From Candidatus Eiseniibacteriota bacterium (GTDB lineage: Bacteria; Eisenbacteria; RBG-16-71-46; CAIMUX01): 17,430 nucleotides of DNA. Below are positions 16,425-17,430 of this stretch, piece by piece. A program made the translations under genes and the position numbers. Each line of letters begins with the position of its first letter. Position 1 is the first letter of the stretch. The notes under the pieces are model-generated. The model saw only the letters and a program-made list of their open reading frames with translations, had not been told where the DNA came from and did no database searches. The stretch lies in NCBI GenBank assembly GCA_016712505.1, contig JADJQY010000006.1:1-17430 (forward strand). Direction: 5' to 3'.

Positions 16425-17291
16425 CTAAGGCGACTGCGCGGTCAGCACGCCCTCGCCGATCAGGCCGGCAATCACCTCGGGGGCTTCGTCGGGGTCGGCG
16501 CCCAGACGGGTCACCTCGGTCACCAGGGCAGCAAAATCGCGCGGGACACGTGAAAACGCGAGGAGGTCGAACAACTCGGAGGTGATCTCGGCCGCGGCGG
16601 TGAGGAACTTCACGCGCGGGCCGTCGTCGCGGGCCAGTTCGAGCAGGAGTGGCTCGGTGGCGGGCGCGCCGAGCGGCAGGTTCGGCAGGCGGCGGACGGC
16701 GAGTACGGCGCGGCCGAGGTCCTTGCCGCGGGTACCGAGGGCGCCGTGGATCGCTTCGTGCAGGTCGGCGGTGCCGGCGGCCGCGCGGTGGAGCGCCTTG
16801 TCCGGCGAGAGCCGATAGAACGGCGCATCGAGCCGAACCTCCGGCCCGCGCGGCAAGGCCTGACGATGCAGCCGTACGATCGCCTGCTCGAGGCGCGCGA
16901 CCTCGGTCACGCGGGGATCGTGGATCGCGCCCCCGGCTACCAGGGCAACGACGTAGTCGCCGAAGGCGAGCGCCATCGATCCCTTGTCCTGGATGATCCG
17001 ATGGAAATAGGTCGAGCTGAAGTAGCCCTGCACCGGCGCGAGGTCGCCGTGCGCCTGCACTACCAGGGCGAGGGCGGCGGGGTACTCCTGGAGCAAGACC
17101 GACAGCGCGCGCGCCGGACGATCGGCATCGGCCCGCCAGGCCCGGGGATCGGGCTCGAGCAGCCAGTCGATCTCACGCTCCGAGAGTTCGAGCCCGGCCA
17201 GGGCCACGGCGGGCTCGCGGCGCACCCGTTCGGTGAAGCCTTGGTCGAAGAGCATGCGAACCATCACGCGCTGGAGGGTCACGTGGGTCAT
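16425..17291 (-). CDS. Uncharacterised partner of a DUF692/MNIO protein
   Basis: I do not recognise a named family. The ATG (17289-17291) overlaps the stop of the upstream gene as ATGA, and GGGAG lies about five bases before it, so the two are translationally coupled. The protein has 288 residues, is intact and cytoplasmic, with no signal peptide or membrane segment. The N-terminal half is helical (TLQRVMVRMLFDQGFTERVR, LSEREIDWLLEPDPRAW, FSSTYFHRIIQDKGSMALAF). The C-terminal half (LGRAVLAVRRLPNLPLG, VKFLTAAAEITSELFDLLAF, DEAPEVIAGLIGEGVL) ends like a small winged helix. Known MNIO enzymes work with a partner protein that holds the precursor peptide (MbnC with MbnB, TglI with TglH, HvfC with HvfB). 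By position and coupling this protein is a candidate for that job, though it does not look like HvfC. Function is inference. Confidence 0.6.
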   Translation of the reverse strand: MTHVTLQRVMVRMLFDQGFTERVRREPAVALAGLELSEREIDWLLEPDPRAWRADADRPARALSVLLQEYPAALALVVQAHGDLAPVQGYFSSTYFHRIIQDKGSMALAFGDYVVALVAGGAIHDPRVTEVARLEQAIVRLHRQALPRGPEVRLDAPFYRLSPDKALHRAAAGTADLHEAIHGALGTRGKDLGRAVLAVRRLPNLPLGAPATEPLLLELARDDGPRVKFLTAAAEITSELFDLLAFSRVPRDFAALVTEVTRLGADPDEAPEVIAGLIGEGVLTAQSP

Positions 17292-17430
17292 GCTGACTCC
17301 CCGCGCGGGGCGGCAGCGACGGTGGGAGCGAGCAGTGGAGAGCGCTCGAGCGCCCGCTCGATCTGCGCGAAGCCGGGCAGGGTCCCGGGCAAGGAGTTCC
17401 GCTCGCACTCGAAGATCACCGCGCGCAGAT
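17288..17430 (-). CDS. DUF692/MNIO-family protein, C-terminal 46 residues (runs off right edge)
   Basis: The visible end reads LRAVIFECERN then SLPGTLPGFAQIERAL, with a TGA at 17288-17290. The L-R-A-V-x-x-E-C-E-R-N block followed by L-P-G-F is what I know from the last strand and helix of DUF692 (MbnB/TglH/HvfB-like) TIM-barrel proteins, multinuclear non-haem iron enzymes that modify Cys or Asp residues in ribosomal peptides. The metal ligands lie upstream and outside the window, so activity cannot be judged. The overlap with the next gene supports a functional pair. The last about 16 residues are a variable tail. Confidence 0.55.
   Translation of the reverse strand, partial: LRAVIFECERNSLPGTLPGFAQIERALERSPLLAPTVAAAPRGESA

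Noticed and set aside
17292..17408. N-terminal extension of the MNIO partner
   Set aside because: It overlaps the clear DUF692-like C-terminus in another frame. The ATGA overlap and ribosome binding site support the start at 17291.

Overview
The window reads as a piece of a high-GC bacterial chromosome from a lineage rich in large exported proteins. The exported set includes a gingipain-like C25 peptidase with a beta-propeller and a FlgD-like C-terminal domain, a cysteine-rich parallel beta-helix protein, a CXXCH protein with a Reeler-like domain, and a BNR/sortilin-like fragment. Three otherwise unrelated exported proteins end in almost the same tail, S/T-W-G-R/G-V/I-K-S/A-L/R-Y/F. From memory this combination suggests the FCB-related candidate phylum Eisenbacteria or a close relative. 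That placement is an inference, not a search result.

Layout. Positions 1-470 (minus) hold the broken N-terminal part of a BNR/sortilin-like exported protein that runs off the left edge. Positions 773-1832 (plus) hold a heavily frameshifted, internally deleted glutamine synthetase, followed by a tandem repeat and a hairpin terminator. Positions 2166-2739 (minus) hold a frameshifted small exported CXXCH/Reeler-like protein with its own terminator hairpin. Positions 3264-12186 (plus) are one giant C25-peptidase gene interrupted by two insertion sequences: an IS1380-family element (4406-6091, CTAG duplication) and an ISL3-family element (6805-8229, AGAAATCT duplication). Removing both elements, one copy of each duplication, and restoring two single bases gives one continuous frame of 1,933 residues. 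Positions 12301-13454 (plus) hold a beta-helix protein with one frameshift.

From 13664 to the right edge all genes are on the minus strand and look intact: an SRPBCC-domain protein, the flavin-dependent thymidylate synthase ThyX, a small exported protein with the WGRVK tail, and a two-gene unit at the right edge. In that unit the C-terminus of a probable DUF692/MNIO (multinuclear non-haem iron oxidase) protein overlaps by ATGA with an uncharacterised 288-residue partner. MNIO enzymes plus a partner protein are known to modify ribosomally made peptides, so this edge is a candidate RiPP-like locus. No precursor gene is visible inside the window.

Two themes run through the window. First, nearly every gene left of 13.5 kb carries single-base frameshifts. 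Six of these are each repaired by changing one homopolymer by one base, so read or assembly error must be weighed against genuine decay. The glutamine synthetase, which also lacks about 120 residues, is the clearest true pseudogene. Second, the exported proteins appear to use two kinds of C-terminal signal: a FlgD-like beta domain on the giant C25 protein, and the short WGRVK tail on the smaller proteins. The tail is the best candidate here for an undescribed sorting or anchoring system.
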